This document shows positions 1-10,943 of a stretch of DNA of 64,000 nucleotides, piece after piece; positions within the stretch are counted from its first letter, which is position 1, and every line of letters begins with the position of its first letter. The position numbers were made by a program, and so were the translations under genes. The notes beneath the pieces are model-generated. The model did no database searches. It worked only from the letters and a program-made list of their open reading frames with translations, and had not been told where the DNA came from. The DNA is from Chinchilla lanigera (Eukaryota; Chordata; Mammalia; Rodentia; Chinchillidae): contig NW_004955417.1 in assembly GCF_000276665.1 (NCBI RefSeq), forward strand, positions 31,128,965-31,192,964, written 5' to 3'.

Positions 1-734
1 AGATTCCCTAATAATCTGTCTTTCAGTACCTATTGAATCATAACAAAACACCCAAAAATTCAATAGTGAAAACAACCATTCTACTTTACCCCTGATTTTA
101 GAGGTAAGGACCTTGTGCAGCTTGACTTGGCAGTGGTCTCTCACCCCTGTGGTGTCAGCTGACGTGGCAGGGGCTAGAGGAGGCACTTCCAAGGTGGTGT
201 CTTCCTTGAGGCACCTCATTGCTCCTGACCCATCTCTGTCTGCGTGGCATTGCCCAGGGCCTTTCCATGTGGCTCTGTCATTGTGGGGGAATTACACTTC
301 TTGCATACCCTGACACATGAGCCCCTATTCTTCTACTGGTGACCACTAAGACTCAAGGGAGAGGAGAGTAGATGTCAGACCTTGACGGGAAAGTGACAAG
401 GCCACACGTCAGGACAGCTTGCAGGATGGAAGCTGTGGAGATCATCTTTGAAAAGCCTAACCTGACTCAACCTGTAGAAGAAATTTAATGGTTTTATTTA
501 AAAATATATCATATATCACTGGAGTATCAAATGTTAGAATGTCTAAATTGATGTTGCTGTAGACCAAGCAACCAATAAAGAAAACACATATGCATGCGTG
601 CACATGCACGTGTGCACACACACCATTTCATCAAGAGGACCTGTGCGATTAGGTTCTGGCTGTGATTTACTTAGTGACTATAAAATGCGTGTCATGGATG
701 TTATGGTAGACTACTCTTTGATTTAGAATTTTAT
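1..734. other. Intergenic DNA, no gene seen
   Basis: I see no gene, exon or clear repeat here. The short open frame near 113-313 has no recognisable domain. A purine/pyrimidine-alternating stretch of CA and TG dinucleotides lies at about 583-622. Confidence 0.5.
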
Positions 735-2775
735 TGCAGAAACTTAAAGAGGAAGAGATAACAAATATATATGCATCAAATACAGCAGCACCCAGTTATA
801 TAAGATAATTATTGATAGACATGAAAAATCAAATAAGCAAAAATACATTTGTAATGAGAGACCTCAATACTCCATTGTCACAAAGAAATAGATAAACTAG
901 ACAAAAAATCAGTGAAGAAATAACAGAACTGAACCAAATGTGTGAACAAATGGACTTAGTGGATGTTTTTAGACTGTTCCACCCAACTTCATCAGAACAC
1001 ATATTTTTATCAGCTGCACATGGAATGTTCCCTAAAACAGACCATATACTAGCACACAGAACATGCTTAAGTAAGTGCAAAGAAATAAAAATTATCCCAT
1101 GCATAATATCTGATCATAGTGCAATGAAATTAGAAATTAATGGCAAAAAAACCATAAAAACTCCATAAGCACAGAAAAATTAAATAATACCCACCTAAAC
1201 AACCAATTGGTCAAAGATGAAATAAAGGAAGAAATTAAACATTATCTATAACTAAATGAGAATGCAGACACAACAAACCAGAACCTATGGGATGCAATGA
1301 AAGCTGTCCTAAATGAGAAATTTATAACAATGAATTCTCATATCAGGAAATCAGAATGAGCACAAATAAACAATCTAATGTTACACATCAAGCTTTTAGA
1401 AAAAGAAGAGCAAGACACCCAAAACCCAAAGAAGGGAGGAAATTATAAAGATCAGAGCAAAAATTAACACAATGGAAACCAAGAAAATAATAAAAGGACT
1501 GATGAATCAAAGAGATGGTTCTTTGAAAAAATAACTGAAATTGATAAACCCTTAGCAAACCTTATCAAAAAGGAAAGAAAAGATTTAAATTCATGCATTG
1601 AGGAATATAAGGGTGAAGTCAGTATAGATCCTGTGGAAATTCAGAAGATCATCAATAAATACTTTGAAAATCTTCACTCTCATAGGATGGAAAACATAGA
1701 AGAAATTGACAGATTCCTAGACATATATTAATTACTAAAGCTGAATCAAGAAGATATAAAAATTTCTGAATAACCCAATATCCTTAATGAGATTGAAAAA
1801 AATTTACCAACAAAGAAAGGCCCAGGTCCTGATGGATTCACTAATGAATTCTGCAAGAAATTTAGAGAAGATCTAATGCCAATACTCTTCAAACTCTTTA
1901 ATGAAGTTGAAAGGGAACAATACTCCCTAACTCCTTCCTGGAAAGAAGTATTACCCTGATACCAAACCAGAGAAAGATACAACCAAAAAAAGAGAACTAC
2001 AAGCCAATCTCCCTAATGAACAGAGATGCAAAAATCCTCAACAAGATACTAGAAAACAGAATTCAACAAATCAAGAAGATTATATACCATTACCAGGTGG
2101 GATTTATCTCAGGAATGCAGGGATAGTTCAACATACATAAATCAATAAATGTAACACACCATATCAACAGAGCCAAAGACAAAAATTACATGATCATTTC
2201 AATAGATGTAGGAAAAGCCTTGGATAAAGTCCAGCACTCATTCATGATAAAAAGCCCTACCGAAAAATTGGAATAAATGGTCTTTATCTCAATTTGATAA
2301 AAGCCATCTATGATGAACCAACTGCCAGCATCATGCTAAGTGGACAAAAACTGAAAGCTTTCACTCTAAAATCATGAACAAGATAAGGATGTCCACTGTC
2401 ACCATTTCTTTTCAACATAGTTCTGAAACATTAGCTAGAGCAATTAGATAAGAGAGAGAGAAATAGAAGGACTAAGGATAGGGAAGGAAGAAATGAAATT
2501 ACCATCACAGATGACGTGATACTCTACATAGAAGACCCCAAAACCACCAAAAGACTCCTAGAGTTAATAACTAAATTCAGTTGCATGGCTGGATACGAAG
2601 TCAATACTCAAAAGTCAATAGGATTTTTTTTAAAAAATAACATTCTCGTACACAAACTACAAACTTATTGAGAGATAAATTAGGGACACTACACTCTTCA
2701 CAACAGCATCCAAAAAAAATGAAATATTTAGGATCAGTCTAACAGAGGAAGTAAAAGATTTATATATTGAAAATT
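735..2775 (+). mobile_element. L1 retrotransposon, ORF2 endonuclease-to-RT portion, decayed
   Basis: The plus strand carries a decayed L1 ORF2 body. The endonuclease C-terminal half is readable at about 745-1140, including a DHIL-like segment and the SDHSAMKLEI stretch near 1110-1137. The inter-domain region and reverse transcriptase follow at about 1590-2600. In the RT, the catalytic FADD-type motif has become ITDD near 2500-2515. Many stops and frameshifts break the frame, so it is inactive. The 5'UTR, ORF1 and start of ORF2 are missing. The copy stops abruptly in ORF2 near 2775, without its C-terminal part or 3'UTR, where an oppositely oriented L1 3' end begins. It is older than the copy at 10965. 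Confidence 0.9.
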
Positions 2776-2805
2776 ACAATTATCCTAATTATCCTGTGTA
2801 TACAT

Positions 2806-3175
2806 ATACATAGTTTTCTCTTCCTTTTTTCTTTTTCCTCTCCCCTCCTCCATCCGGTTGCTCCTTCCTATCTGAGCACTTTCTTTTCCCTTTCACAATA
2901 TCTGTTGTACCTTTCAGATTTTATTTACTGGTTCAGGTTCTTATAGTAGGGAGGAAATATGATGTTTGCACATGTGAATCCGACTTATTTCACTAATGAG
3001 TATGGTCTCTAGTTGCATCCATTTACCTATAAAAACCACTAGGTTATCTTTCTTTAAGCTAAGTAATACTCCACTGTCTAAAAATGCCACACCTTTTTTA
3101 TCCATTCTTCAGTTGATGGGCATCTGGGTTGTTTCCAAGATTTAGCTATTACAATTTGTGCTGCATAAACCTCTC
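2806..3175 (-). mobile_element. L1 3' end (ORF2 C-terminus and 3'UTR), minus strand
   Basis: Read on the minus strand this is the last part of L1 ORF2 and the start of its 3'UTR. It is closely similar to the same part of the neighbouring minus copy at 4757-6335: the segment around the conserved ATACTCAT and 'ctatgagcagcac' regions aligns. It is 5'-truncated near 3175. Its 3' side faces the 3' side of the plus copy ending at 2775, so the two lie tail to tail. Confidence 0.85.
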
Positions 3176-4180
3176 AAAATGTCTCATGAATCCAGCTTCA
3201 AACTGACCTGAAAATTGTAGCCTGTTATAAGTTTCACAAGGCAGTGGGAAAATTAAACTTGTTTGTTTTGTTTGTTTGTTTAACCAGCACATATCCTTTT
3301 CAAACCATTCTGGACTTGGCACCATCCACAGTGCATCTGGCCAAACACTTTTTCCTTAATTTTTATAACCAAAGAAATTTTCAGAGGAATTTAATCCACG
3401 TGTTTCTGATTTATTCTATATCTAGCAACATTTCACTGAACGGTATTTGATTCCAAGACCTTTGGAAAAGATTCTTTATTGTAGTTGCCAAGACTGCAGG
3501 TTCATGAGTGGAAATAACAGGGGTGTGCAGGAGGATAACTCGGGCACAGCAAGACTCACCCAAAAGACAAGGGGCCAAAGCTTTCCTCAGTGGCTCTGGA
3601 GAGCTAGCGTGGAATGTGCTGATTCACACCCCCAGTATGAGTATTACTTTACCAAGAGGAATTGCTCCTTTTGCTTACAAACTCCGCTCCAAGGATGGAG
3701 TACTCCACGTGTAGGTCCAACATGGAAGACGTGTCACTGTTGCTGTCGTGAGGGGGGAAGAGATGAGGGAAACATTAAAGTAATGTTCAATGGCATGTAG
3801 TTCAGCAGGTGAAAACACAACCCGGGGCAGCAATATCGATGTTTTACTATAACACTGCAAACTGACTGTCTGGTTCTCTGGGCATCCTTACGACAGTGAC
3901 CCCGCACAAGTCTTAGTGTGAGCACACACACCCACACATCATTGTGGTTTCAGATCTCAAGAATTAGGATCTTATTTGATACAATCAAACTGTATTTTTA
4001 AAATTGCATGGCACACAAAGAATTTTATGTATAGTATATATGTAAAATAGACTTTTAGTAATAGTAGGAAAATAAGTGTAATTCATTTCTTACTTGTTTT
4101 AAAGATTAATTTGCAAACTGAAAAGAGCTCCCTAAGTTTAGAATTGATGACATTTGAGATGGAAGAGCTAAAATGAAAAG
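3176..4180. other. Intergenic DNA, no gene seen
   Basis: Nothing recognisable was found. A 117-codon open frame at 3447-3800 has no domain I know, is overlapped by other short frames on both strands, and is treated as chance. Confidence 0.45.
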
Positions 4181-4600
4181 TCACTAGAACTTTCTCATTA
4201 GGTAGACTTTGAAGGAATCTGACCACCTCCATCCTGGTCTCAGCAGAGAGCACTTTAAGTCCCTTCCCCTGCTGAGCTTATTCACGTGCTGCAGATAAGC
4301 CCAGCCACGTCCTGTATTCCAAATCACTGCTCAGCCAGGCTCTCGACAAGCAGCATGCCATTCCTTGTACATCCTCAAGTCCGGTCCCAGTGGAGTCACA
4401 GCTCGTCTGCCCTGAACTCTCCCAGACAGTCCCACATCATGTTTTCCCTCCACAGTCCTTCTCATCTGCATTCATGACCCTGTAAAGACCCCTCAGCCTG
4501 TACGAGAGTGAGCTGATCTCTAGTGCCAGAGCAGGGTTTGTTCTGAAATAAACCTGACCTGTGAGCTTGTACCTCTGATCCTTTCCCTTTTTCCTAACAT
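4181..4600 (+). repeat. Possible LTR-like relic
   Basis: A moderately GC-rich block ends in an AATAAA signal at about 4549. It is followed by a short T/C-rich stretch like an R/U5 region. No TATA box, TG...CA ends or flanking duplication can be fixed by eye, so this is only a suggestion. It could be unique DNA. Confidence 0.25.
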
Positions 4601-4720
4601 TTGTTTTCCTTTTGTCCTAAAAGATTTCAAATAAATTTCTGGGCCATTTTCAAAGAGAACACCATAGTATATGGTGTCATAACTACATTTAAAACAGCAA
4701 GAACTTCCGCAATAAAATTC

Positions 4721-4723
<3 letters not shown>

Positions 4724-4755
<32 letters not shown>
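4724..4755. repeat. (TA)n microsatellite at an L1 tail
   Basis: A pure TA dinucleotide run of about 32 bp sits at the 3' end of the minus-strand L1 next to it. It probably grew out of the element's A-rich tail. Confidence 0.95.
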
Positions 4756-4756
<1 letters not shown>

Positions 4757-4757
<1 letters not shown>

Positions 4758-6335
4758 TCCTTCATTTTTTCTTCTCTTTCTCTCATCCCAGTTGTTTTTT
4801 CTTATTAAGCAATTTCTTGCCCTTTCACAATATCTATTGTACCACTCAGTTTTATTTATTCTTTCAGATTCTTACACTAGGGAGACAATACAGTATTTAC
4901 ACATGTGGATCTGATTTATTTTGCTTATGAGTATGGTCTCTAGTAACACCCACTTAGCTATAAAACCGTCGAGGTTATCTTTCTTTAATAGCTGAGTAAT
5001 ATTCCACTGTATAAAAATACCACATTTTTCTCATCCACTCCTCAGCTGATGGGCATTTGAGTTGTTTCCAAATTTTACTATGACAAGTTGTGCTGCTATG
5101 AACATAGGTACACATATACCACTGTGGTATGATATTTTCAGTTCCTTTGGAAAAATACCCAGGAGGGGAATGGGTTGAATGGGACCCCTAATCCTAGTTT
5201 ACTGAGGAATCTCCAGACTGACTTCCACAGTGGTTGTACCAGTCTACACTCCCACCAACAGTGGAGAAGTGTTCCGTTTTCTCCACAGCCTCACCAGCAT
5301 TTGTTATTGGTTGATTTCTTAATGGTAGCCATTCTTACTGGGGTGAGATGAAACGTCAGTGTTGTTTTAATTTGCATTTCTCGAGTGACTAATGATGTTG
5401 AACATGTTCTCATGCATTTATTCACCATTTGTATTTCTTCATCTGAGAAGTGTGTATTCATCTCAGCTGCCCATTTTTGGATTGGGTCTTTGAATTTGGG
5501 GGTTCTGAGTTTTTTCAGTTCTTTATATGTTCTAGATATAAGTCCCTTGTCTGAGGGACAGTTAGCTAAAGTGTTTTCCCACTCTGTGGGCTGTCTTTTC
5601 ACTCTATTGGTGATTTCTTTTGAAGTACAAAAGCTTTTTAGTAGGATGAGATCCAGTTGTTCATTCTTTAAAGTGTTTCCCGTGTAGTTTGGGTTTTGTT
5701 CATGAAGACTGTGCCTACTCCTATGTCTTTAAGACTTCCACCTACTTTTTCTTCCAGTAGATCTAGTGTTTCTGCTTTAATATTTAAATCTTTGACCCAT
5801 TTTGACTTTAGTTTAATGCGTGGTGATAGACATGGGTCTAGTTTTAGTCTTTGGCACGTAGAGAGCCAGTTTTTCCAGCATCATTTATTAAAGATTGTAG
5901 CTTTCTTCCAGTGAACATGTTTGGTCCCTTTGTCAAACATAAGGTGGCTAAGTGTGCTTGTAGTTGTGTCTACATCTTCTAATCTGTTCCACTGCTCTTC
6001 AGGTCTAATTTTTCTGCCAGTACCATGCTGATTTTATCACAGTAGTTTTGTAGTATAATTTCAAGTCAGGAACTGTGATGCCTCCTGACTTGTCTTTGTT
6101 GCCCAGCATTGCCTTTGCTATTCTAGGTCTCTTCTGGTTCCAGATGAATTTTAGGAGTATTTTCTCTAGTTCTGTGAGATATGCTAATGGTATTTTGATT
6201 GGGATTGCATTAAATCTGTAGAACAGTTTTGGAAGTATGACCATTTTCACTGTGTTTTTTCTTCCTATCCATGAGCAAGGGATATCTTTCTATTTTCTGA
6301 TATCTTCTTCAGTCTCTTTTTTCAGAATACTGTAA
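4757..6335 (-). mobile_element. L1 retrotransposon, 5'-truncated, ORF2 C-terminal part
   Basis: Minus-strand L1 covering the C-terminal third of ORF2 and the first part of the 3'UTR. Two readable ORF2 pieces remain. One, at 6005-6250, contains the L1-typical [15 protein letters not shown] and [13 protein letters not shown] segments. The other, at 5291-5602, contains the [16 protein letters not shown] and [17 protein letters not shown] segments. Frameshifts and stops separate them. The copy is 5'-truncated near 6335, where it meets another minus-strand L1 3'UTR. It is inactive. Confidence 0.92.
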
Positions 6336-6344
6336 TTTTCTTTT

Positions 6345-6985
6345 TTATTTTAAATAGCAAAACAATAACAATGAAAACAAAAGCAAAACAACACAAAAAG
6401 CAACTAAAAGGATACATGACCTCAAAACAAAATGATAGGAATTAATAATGGGTGCCACATTACATACTGTTATCTTTAACAGAGTTGCTTAGTCCACCAT
6501 ATATAAGAATGTAAGATTGATCAAACAATCAAAGACAGTAAGAAGTAATTTTAAAAAATGGAATTGATGCAGAACTTCACCATACAAGATGGTAGGAATT
6601 CAACAATGGTTTTATACTCCATACTGTTGGTTTCAGATCAGTCATTCTGATGACCAGATACAAGTGTGCAAAATTGGTCAAGAGAAAAGAAAATTTTAAG
6701 CATTGACTGCTCCTTTCAATAAGCCACAGACATAGGCAATACACCTATCCCAGCTATCCTTATATGTACATATAAATTTTATTTTTCATTTTAAGGAGAA
6801 AAGAAAAAACTAAAATAATAAAAATGAATACATAAGTGAAGCAGCATAGAGAACAATAAAAATGATACAGAATTTCAAAACAAGGTGATAAGATATTAAC
6901 AATGTTTGTTATACTACATAAGGTTATCTTTAATGGTTGCACAGATAACGAGATATCGGCATGTAAGATGGACCAAACAATTACA
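6345..6985 (-). mobile_element. L1 3'UTR fragment with three tandem units, minus strand
   Basis: On the minus strand this aligns with the 3'UTR of the plus copy at 8460-9126. The marker phrase TTTTGAAATTCTGTAT and its variants recur at plus positions about 6867, 6568 and 6416. The 3'UTR module is therefore present three times, spaced about 299 and about 152 bp, the middle one shortened. The right edge adjoins the plus-strand L1 starting near 6990. The left edge adjoins the 5' truncation point of the L1 at 4757-6335. Confidence 0.8.
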
Positions 6986-9126
6986 CATTAACAGGAACAG
7001 ACTAGAAGATACAGACACAACCACAAAGACGCTCAGCCACCTTATCTTTGACAAAGGAGCCAAACATGTTCACTGGAAGAAAGCTAATCTTAGCCAGGCA
7101 TGGTGGCACACACCTGTAATCCCAGCACTCAGAGGCTGAGGCAAAAGGATCGTTGCAAGTTCAAGACTAGCCTGGGCTACAAAGTAAGCTCAAGGCTATC
7201 CTGAACTATGTACTGAGACCCTGTCTCAAAAAGACAAAAAAAAGAAAGATAGCCTCTTTAATAAAAGGTGCTGGGATAATTGGCTTTCCATATGCCAAAG
7301 ATTAAAACTAGACCCAAGCGTATCACCATGCACTAAAATAAAGTCAAAATGGATTAAAGATCTAAACATTAAAACAGAAACACTAGATCTTTCAGAAGAG
7401 AAAGTAGGTCAAAGTCTTGAAGACAGGGGTAGGCAGAAAGTTCATGAACAAAAACCAAACTGCACTGGAAATACTTCAAAGAATCAACAACTGGAATCTC
7501 ATCTTATTGAAAAGTTTTTGCACATCAAAAGAAATCACCAACAGGATGAAAAGAAAACCCACAAATTGGGAAAAAATTTTAGCCAACTGTCCCTCAGACA
7601 AAGGACTCCATCTAGAACATATAAAGAACTAAAAAAAATCAAAGATTTAATCCAAAAATGGGTATCTGAGATGAACACACACTTCTCAGATGAAGAAATA
7701 CAAATGGTGAATAAATTACATGAAAAAATATTCAACATCATTAGTCATTTGAGAGATGCAAATTAAAACAACACTGAGATTCGATCTCATCCCAATAAAA
7801 ATGGCTGTCATCAAGAAATCAACTAACAACAAGTGTTGGAGGGGCTGTGGGGGAAAAGGAACTCCTCTCTACTGTTGGTGGGAGTGTAGACTGGTACAAC
7901 CACTGTGGAAATCAGTCTGAAGATTCCTCAGTAAGCTAGCATTAGAGGTCCCATCCAACCCAGCTATTCCCCTCCTGGGTATTTTTCCAGAAGAACTGAA
8001 AACTTCATACCACAGCGATATATGTGCACCCACGTTTATGTAGTACAATTTGTAATGGTTAATTCTTGGAATAAAGCAAATGTCCATCAACTGAGGAATG
8101 GATAGAAACGATGTGGTATTTTTATACAATAGAATATTCCGTAGCTATAAAGAAAGATAACCTAGAGGCTTTTATAGGTAAATAGATGCAACTAGAGACC
8201 ATACTCCTAAGTGAAATAAATCAGATTGACATGTGTAAACATCATATTTTCTCCCTAGTATGAAAAAACAAACAAGTAAACGTGTGATTTTAAAAAATAT
8301 AATAGAGTACTATTGAACCATTTAAAGTGATAAAATGGAGTCTTTTATGGGTAAATGAATACAACTCAAGACCATACTCATAAATGAAATAAGTCAGACC
8401 CATATGTGTAAATATCATATTGTCTCCCTAGCATGAAAAAACAAACAAGTAATGAAGATTGGAAATGTATAATAGATTTTGTGAATTTGGAAGAAACTGT
8501 TCAAAGGAAAAGACAAACTGGAATAGGGAAAGGGGAAACAAAGAAAGGAAAGCAGTATATGTTCATGAAGATAGTTAAGATTGTTATACAGCTAGTTTCT
8601 CCTAGTTCATTAAAAAGAAAGCCTTGTGCTAATATTGTATAGAGAAGGTAGCATGCATATATCTTCTACTCTGAATAACTACTGGGAAGATGACAATACA
8701 CAATGTATCAACTATGTAACTGTCCTAATAACCTGTTTTGAAACTCGGTATGGTTTCATTGTTATGTTTATCTTTTCTTACAGAGGAAAGAAAAACTGAG
8801 ATGGGGGAAAGGAGAAAAGAAGGAAGGGAAATATGCATATATATGTATATATATATAGATGATAGCTAAGATAATTGTATTGCTAATTTCTAGTTGTTTA
8901 TTGAAAGGAAGAGTTAATGTTTAATTGTTTGATCAATCTTCCACTCTTACATCTGGTAATCTGAGCAATTTCATTGAAGATAACAATATGTAATAGAACA
9001 ACTATTGTTAATTTCCTACCATCTTGTTTTGAAATTCTGTATTGTCGTTATCAGTTTTGAGTTGTTTTGTTTTTGTCTTTGTTGTTATTTTGATTTTTTT
9101 CTCTTTAAAAAGAGTACTTTAAAAAG
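6986..9126 (+). mobile_element. L1 retrotransposon, 5'-truncated, with repeated 3'UTR modules
   Basis: Plus-strand L1 beginning inside ORF2 (NRLEDTDTTTKTLSHLIFDKG segment at about 6990-7060). It runs through the ORF2 C-terminus ([15 protein letters not shown] near 7671-7715) into the 3'UTR. It is interrupted by a B1-like SINE at 7092-7243. The ORF2/3'UTR junction carries a duplication of about 171 bp (copies near 8160-8281 and 8331-8452). The 3'UTR module occurs twice with about 293-bp spacing (TTTTGAAACTCGGTAT near 8733, TTTTGAAATTCTGTAT near 9026). Stops and shifts show it is inactive. Confidence 0.9.
7092..7243 (+). mobile_element. B1-like (7SL-derived) SINE
   Basis: A monomeric 7SL-type SINE about 140 bp long plus an A-rich tail. 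It starts with GCCAGGCATGGTGGC and has the diagnostic CCTGTAATCCCAGC segment and a final GAGACCCTGTCTCAAAAA. It is inserted in the L1 ORF2 (split between AGAAAG and ATAGCCTC). A diverged duplication of about 15 bp may flank it. It is younger than the host L1. Confidence 0.93.
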
Positions 9127-9375
9127 GAGAGATTTATGGTTTTCCTTTGTCTCATTACTGGACACACACAGGTATATAGATAAATATTTCTAGGAATGCA
9201 CATGACCAGTGCTGATGTTTTCAATGGGTTAAAAATGCATTAAGTGAAATAAGACATGTTAAAAACATTTATTAGATTTCTGAGTGTTAACTGAAAAGTC
9301 AATCCAAAATATTTCTTTTATAAGAGAAGTTGACTTGTTCAATTTAAACTATTCCTAAAATATTCAAAAGCTTGA

Positions 9376-9381
<6 letters not shown>

Positions 9382-9426
<45 letters not shown>
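9382..9426. repeat. (TA)n microsatellite
   Basis: A 45-bp uninterrupted TA run in unique AT-rich sequence. It is likely length-polymorphic. Confidence 0.97.
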
Positions 9427-9430
<4 letters not shown>

Positions 9431-9744
9431 AAGGACAAAATTCCCTTATCATCAAACCACAAACTTAAAAAGAAATTTACTTACCCAAACATCTTTTACT
9501 TAAAGAAAAGAAAGTATGTGAGGGTCACAATAAACTTTATTGTAATAGTTTTTATTGTTCTTCTCATCCTCCACATAAAAAAAAAAAAATCAAGTGACTT
9601 CTTAAGCAGATGTGCCCTGAACCCTGAACAATGCAGAACCATGAGGACAGAGCTCAGGACAGTTAACAGACACTGGATATGAATATCCTAGTGCAGAGGT
9701 TAGGACAGTAGAAGGAAGACATTGAGAAAGCTAATGGGCCACAA

Positions 9745-9905
9745 GTGTTTCCGTGGGTGGCTCACACACTTTATGTAAGTATCACCTGGGAAAGTTACTA
9801 AAAGTAAAGGTTCCAGGTGTTTCCTCCCCTCCCAGACAGTTTGACCTGTATCAGCACCCAGGAATTTGCATTTTTAACAAGGATACAAATTGATTCTGAT
9901 GAAGA
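9745..9905 (+). mobile_element. MER5A-like hAT-Charlie DNA transposon relic
   Basis: The segment has the palindromic layout of MER5-type nonautonomous hAT elements. The left half includes TATCACCTGGGAAAGTTACT, a centre mentions AGACAGTTTGACCTG, and the right half reads AGGAATTTGCATTTTTAACA, the near-complement of the left. The outer ends are eroded. These elements are ancient in placental mammals. Confidence 0.65.
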
Positions 9906-10713
9906 TTATCCAGTTAGGGTAAATATGGGTTTAGAAGTAAGAAAATTTACTTAAATTCATATTGAGAGGAAGGACTAAGGCAATTTTCCCCAAGATCTGT
10001 GGAGACAAGGATATTTACTATCCCTTACTCAGTGGAAATTGTACAATGCTATTTTTGGATTTCCAGAAATGTATCTGTTCACTCAATACATACTTAAATG
10101 TCAAATATATTCTGAAAAATAAATCGACGCCTTATGTATCTTACACTGTATTTGATGAATGCATTCAATTAAAAGAAGGAATAAGCAAAACAGTGTTATA
10201 TTAAGGAGTCCTGCATGTCAAGGGTACATGCACAGCACTTGAAGGGAAGATGTAGAGAGAGTGGAGATGACCAGACTTGAGAAGGCGACACTTAGGTGAA
10301 CACTGAATGGAGTCCAGGGGACAGGGATGGCAACAAGGACACAGGGTCCCCCCAGAGGCCACCTAGGGCCAGGGCTCAGAGTGGGTGGATGCTCGGAGGC
10401 CTTGCTGCTGTGAAGGAATGGAGTGAGTGGGGAGGTGAGGGTGGCCAGGGAGGTCTTGGAAGACTGCAGACTTTACCTCCCCTGTGAGCAGGTGGGACAC
10501 CTGGCCGTTAGAGGGTTTTGAGCAGAGATGAAACCGACACAGCACATTTCTGTCGTAAGAAAGTGAGGTTTAAAATATCAGTCCATTGATGCGCTCCAGA
10601 GCATCCCCAGAGCTAGTCGTGTGCAGTGTTTGTGTTGGGATGATTTGGGATGGACAGTGTGCAGAGAGTGGCTGAGCCAGTCATGAAAAACCTGTCTTCA
10701 AACTGTAGTAAAG
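9906..10713. other. Intergenic DNA, no gene seen
   Basis: No recognisable gene or repeat. The stretch 10290-10500 is GC-richer than its surroundings and carries short open frames on both strands with no recognisable domain. Confidence 0.45.
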
Positions 10714-10912
10714 TCTATATGTGTAAGTCGGGCACGGTGGTGCAGGCATGGTGGTGCGGGCATGGTGGTGCACGCCTGTAATCCCAGCGCTTGCAAGGCT
10801 GAGGCAGGAGAATCACTGTGAGTTCGAGGTCAGCTTGGGCTACAAAGGGAGCTCAAGGCCAGCCTGAATTGCATAGTGAGACCTTGACTCAAAAAGAAAA
10901 AATCTATATGTG
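10714..10912 (+). mobile_element. B1-like SINE with triplicated 14-bp head and 10-bp TSD
   Basis: A 7SL-type SINE (10724-10902) is flanked by direct copies of TCTATATGTG at 10714-10723 and 10903-10912. The 5' head unit GGCAYGGTGGTGCR occurs three times in tandem (10731-10744, 10745-10758, 10759-10772). The normal CGCCTGTAATCCCAGC body follows. The tandem head lies in the Pol III A-box region and is probably replication slippage. It lies just upstream of the young L1 insertion at 10965. Confidence 0.93.
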
Positions 10913-10943
10913 GTTAAATTATACAGTTCCTTAGCAATTATTG

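Noticed and set aside
6005..6250. Possible conserved protein (ORF2-like frame).
   Set aside because: It is the L1 ORF2 C-terminus, part of a decayed retrotransposon and not a host gene.
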